The translations under genes and the position numbers were made by a program. This document shows, in pieces, positions 33,749-34,260 of a DNA stretch of 34,260 bases. The notes under the pieces were generated by a model that did not search any database, was not told the origin of the DNA, and was given only the letters and a program-made list of their open reading frames with translations. The stretch is from Lachnospiraceae bacterium (lineage in GTDB: Bacteria > Bacillota_A > Clostridia > Lachnospirales > Lachnospiraceae), in contig VSNT01000025.1 in NCBI GenBank assembly GCA_009774465.1, forward strand, positions 1-34,260. The letters are read 5' to 3'. Position 1 is the stretch's first letter. Each line of letters begins with the position of its first letter.

Positions 33749-34260
33749 ATGAAATGTTTAATTATCATTCCGGCTTATAATGAAGCGGAAAACATTGAAA
33801 AAGTAGTGGACAATATTATAGAGAATTATCCTCAGTATGATTATGTGATTGTAAATGATGGATCAAAAGATAATACGGAGGATATTTGCATAAAAAACCA
33901 CTACAATCTAATCAGTTTACCGCTTAATTTGGGTATTGGCGGTGCGGTTCAAACAGGATACAGGTATGCGTTAAAAAATCATTATGATATTGCTATACAG
34001 ATAGATGGTGATGGACAGCATGATATTTCTTTTGCAGAGAAGCTTATTTTGCCGATAGAAAATGGGGAGGCAGATATTACAATAGGATCACGTTTTATCA
34101 GTAAAGAAGGGTTTCAATCTACCACTACAAGGCGGGTGGGAATTATATTTCTAAGTACGTTAATACATTTAACATGCTTTAAGAAAGTTAAGGATGTGAC
34201 TAGTGGATTTCGGGCAGTGAATAATAAATTTATTAAAATTTATGCGGAAAACTACCCCAG
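33749..34260 (+). CDS. Glycosyltransferase family 2, DPM1/DPG-synthase-like (partial, runs off the end)
   Basis: The first 170 codons are present; the frame is open at the right edge. CLIIIPAYNEAENIEKVV, VIVNDGSKDNT and IQIDGDGQHD (D86, D88) followed by GSRF are diagnostic of the dolichol-phosphate-mannose-synthase-like GT2 subgroup, whose members make polyprenyl-phosphate sugars. It may make the lipid-linked donor for GT-C-type enzymes such as those at 19666-22401 and 26172-28706. That link is attractive but inferred. AAGGA (33732-33736) is a distant ribosome site, 12 nt from the ATG. The gene shows that the sugar locus continues beyond the XRE-peptidase-PIN module. Confidence 0.85.
   Translation, partial: MKCLIIIPAYNEAENIEKVVDNIIENYPQYDYVIVNDGSKDNTEDICIKNHYNLISLPLNLGIGGAVQTGYRYALKNHYDIAIQIDGDGQHDISFAEKLILPIENGEADITIGSRFISKEGFQSTTTRRVGIIFLSTLIHLTCFKKVKDVTSGFRAVNNKFIKIYAENYP

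Noticed and set aside
1..34260. Insertion sequences, attachment sites, tRNA genes or CRISPR arrays that could explain the XRE module's arrival
   Set aside because: No transposase-like protein, tRNA-like cloverleaf or regularly spaced repeats were seen; short direct repeats at the module edges could not be established by eye.

Overview
This window lies almost entirely inside a very large cell-surface polysaccharide (capsule/exopolysaccharide type) locus of a low-to-moderate-GC Gram-positive bacterium. Strong AGGAGG-type ribosome sites, TTG/GTG starts, heavy AGA/AGG arginine use, short spacers and 4-nt ATGA overlaps point to Firmicutes/Clostridia. A gut Lachnospiraceae genome is my best guess, from overall gene style only. 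All full-length genes are on the + strand. I see no insertion sequence, tRNA, rRNA or CRISPR array.

Left edge (1-161): a nested inverted repeat with a terminator-like hairpin, then a good extended -10 promoter (TGATATAAT) that should drive the first gene. Block A (162-8342): a PglK/MsbA-type ABC exporter, a divergent GT11-like transferase, a DUF5672 protein, a GT17-like transferase, the membrane priming phospho-sugar transferase, then GT4 and GT2 genes. A 254-nt gap (8343-8596) holds what looks like a start-less gene remnant. Block B (8597-19639): a pyruvyl transferase, a GT2, a GH88/GH105-like hydrolase, a canonical GT11 fucosyltransferase-like protein, a Wzy-like polymerase, three overlapping GT4 genes, a radical SAM/SPASM-like enzyme and another GT4. 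Block C (19666-31653), visibly more A+T-rich: a YfhO-family protein, GT4, a GT-D (DUF1792) transferase, a second ABC exporter, a large GT-C-like membrane protein, GT2, GT8 and a NodZ-like transferase.

Block D (31654-33719) is different: its own promoter and three overlapping genes encoding an XRE regulator, an ImmA/IrrE metallopeptidase with HExxH, and a PIN-domain-like putative nuclease. It resembles a toxin-antitoxin or stress/defence cassette lodged among glycosyltransferase genes, and is the most interesting candidate system here. After it the sugar locus resumes with a GT2 (dolichol-phosphate-mannose-synthase-like) cut by the window edge.

Working model (inference): the priming transferase loads the first sugar-phosphate on undecaprenyl phosphate; about 17 transferases build a large, probably fucosylated and pyruvylated repeat; one or both ABC exporters flip it (no Wzx flippase is visible); the Wzy-like protein polymerises it; and the YfhO/GT-C proteins add sugars outside the membrane. 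Nucleotide-sugar synthesis genes and chain-length kinases are absent and must lie elsewhere.
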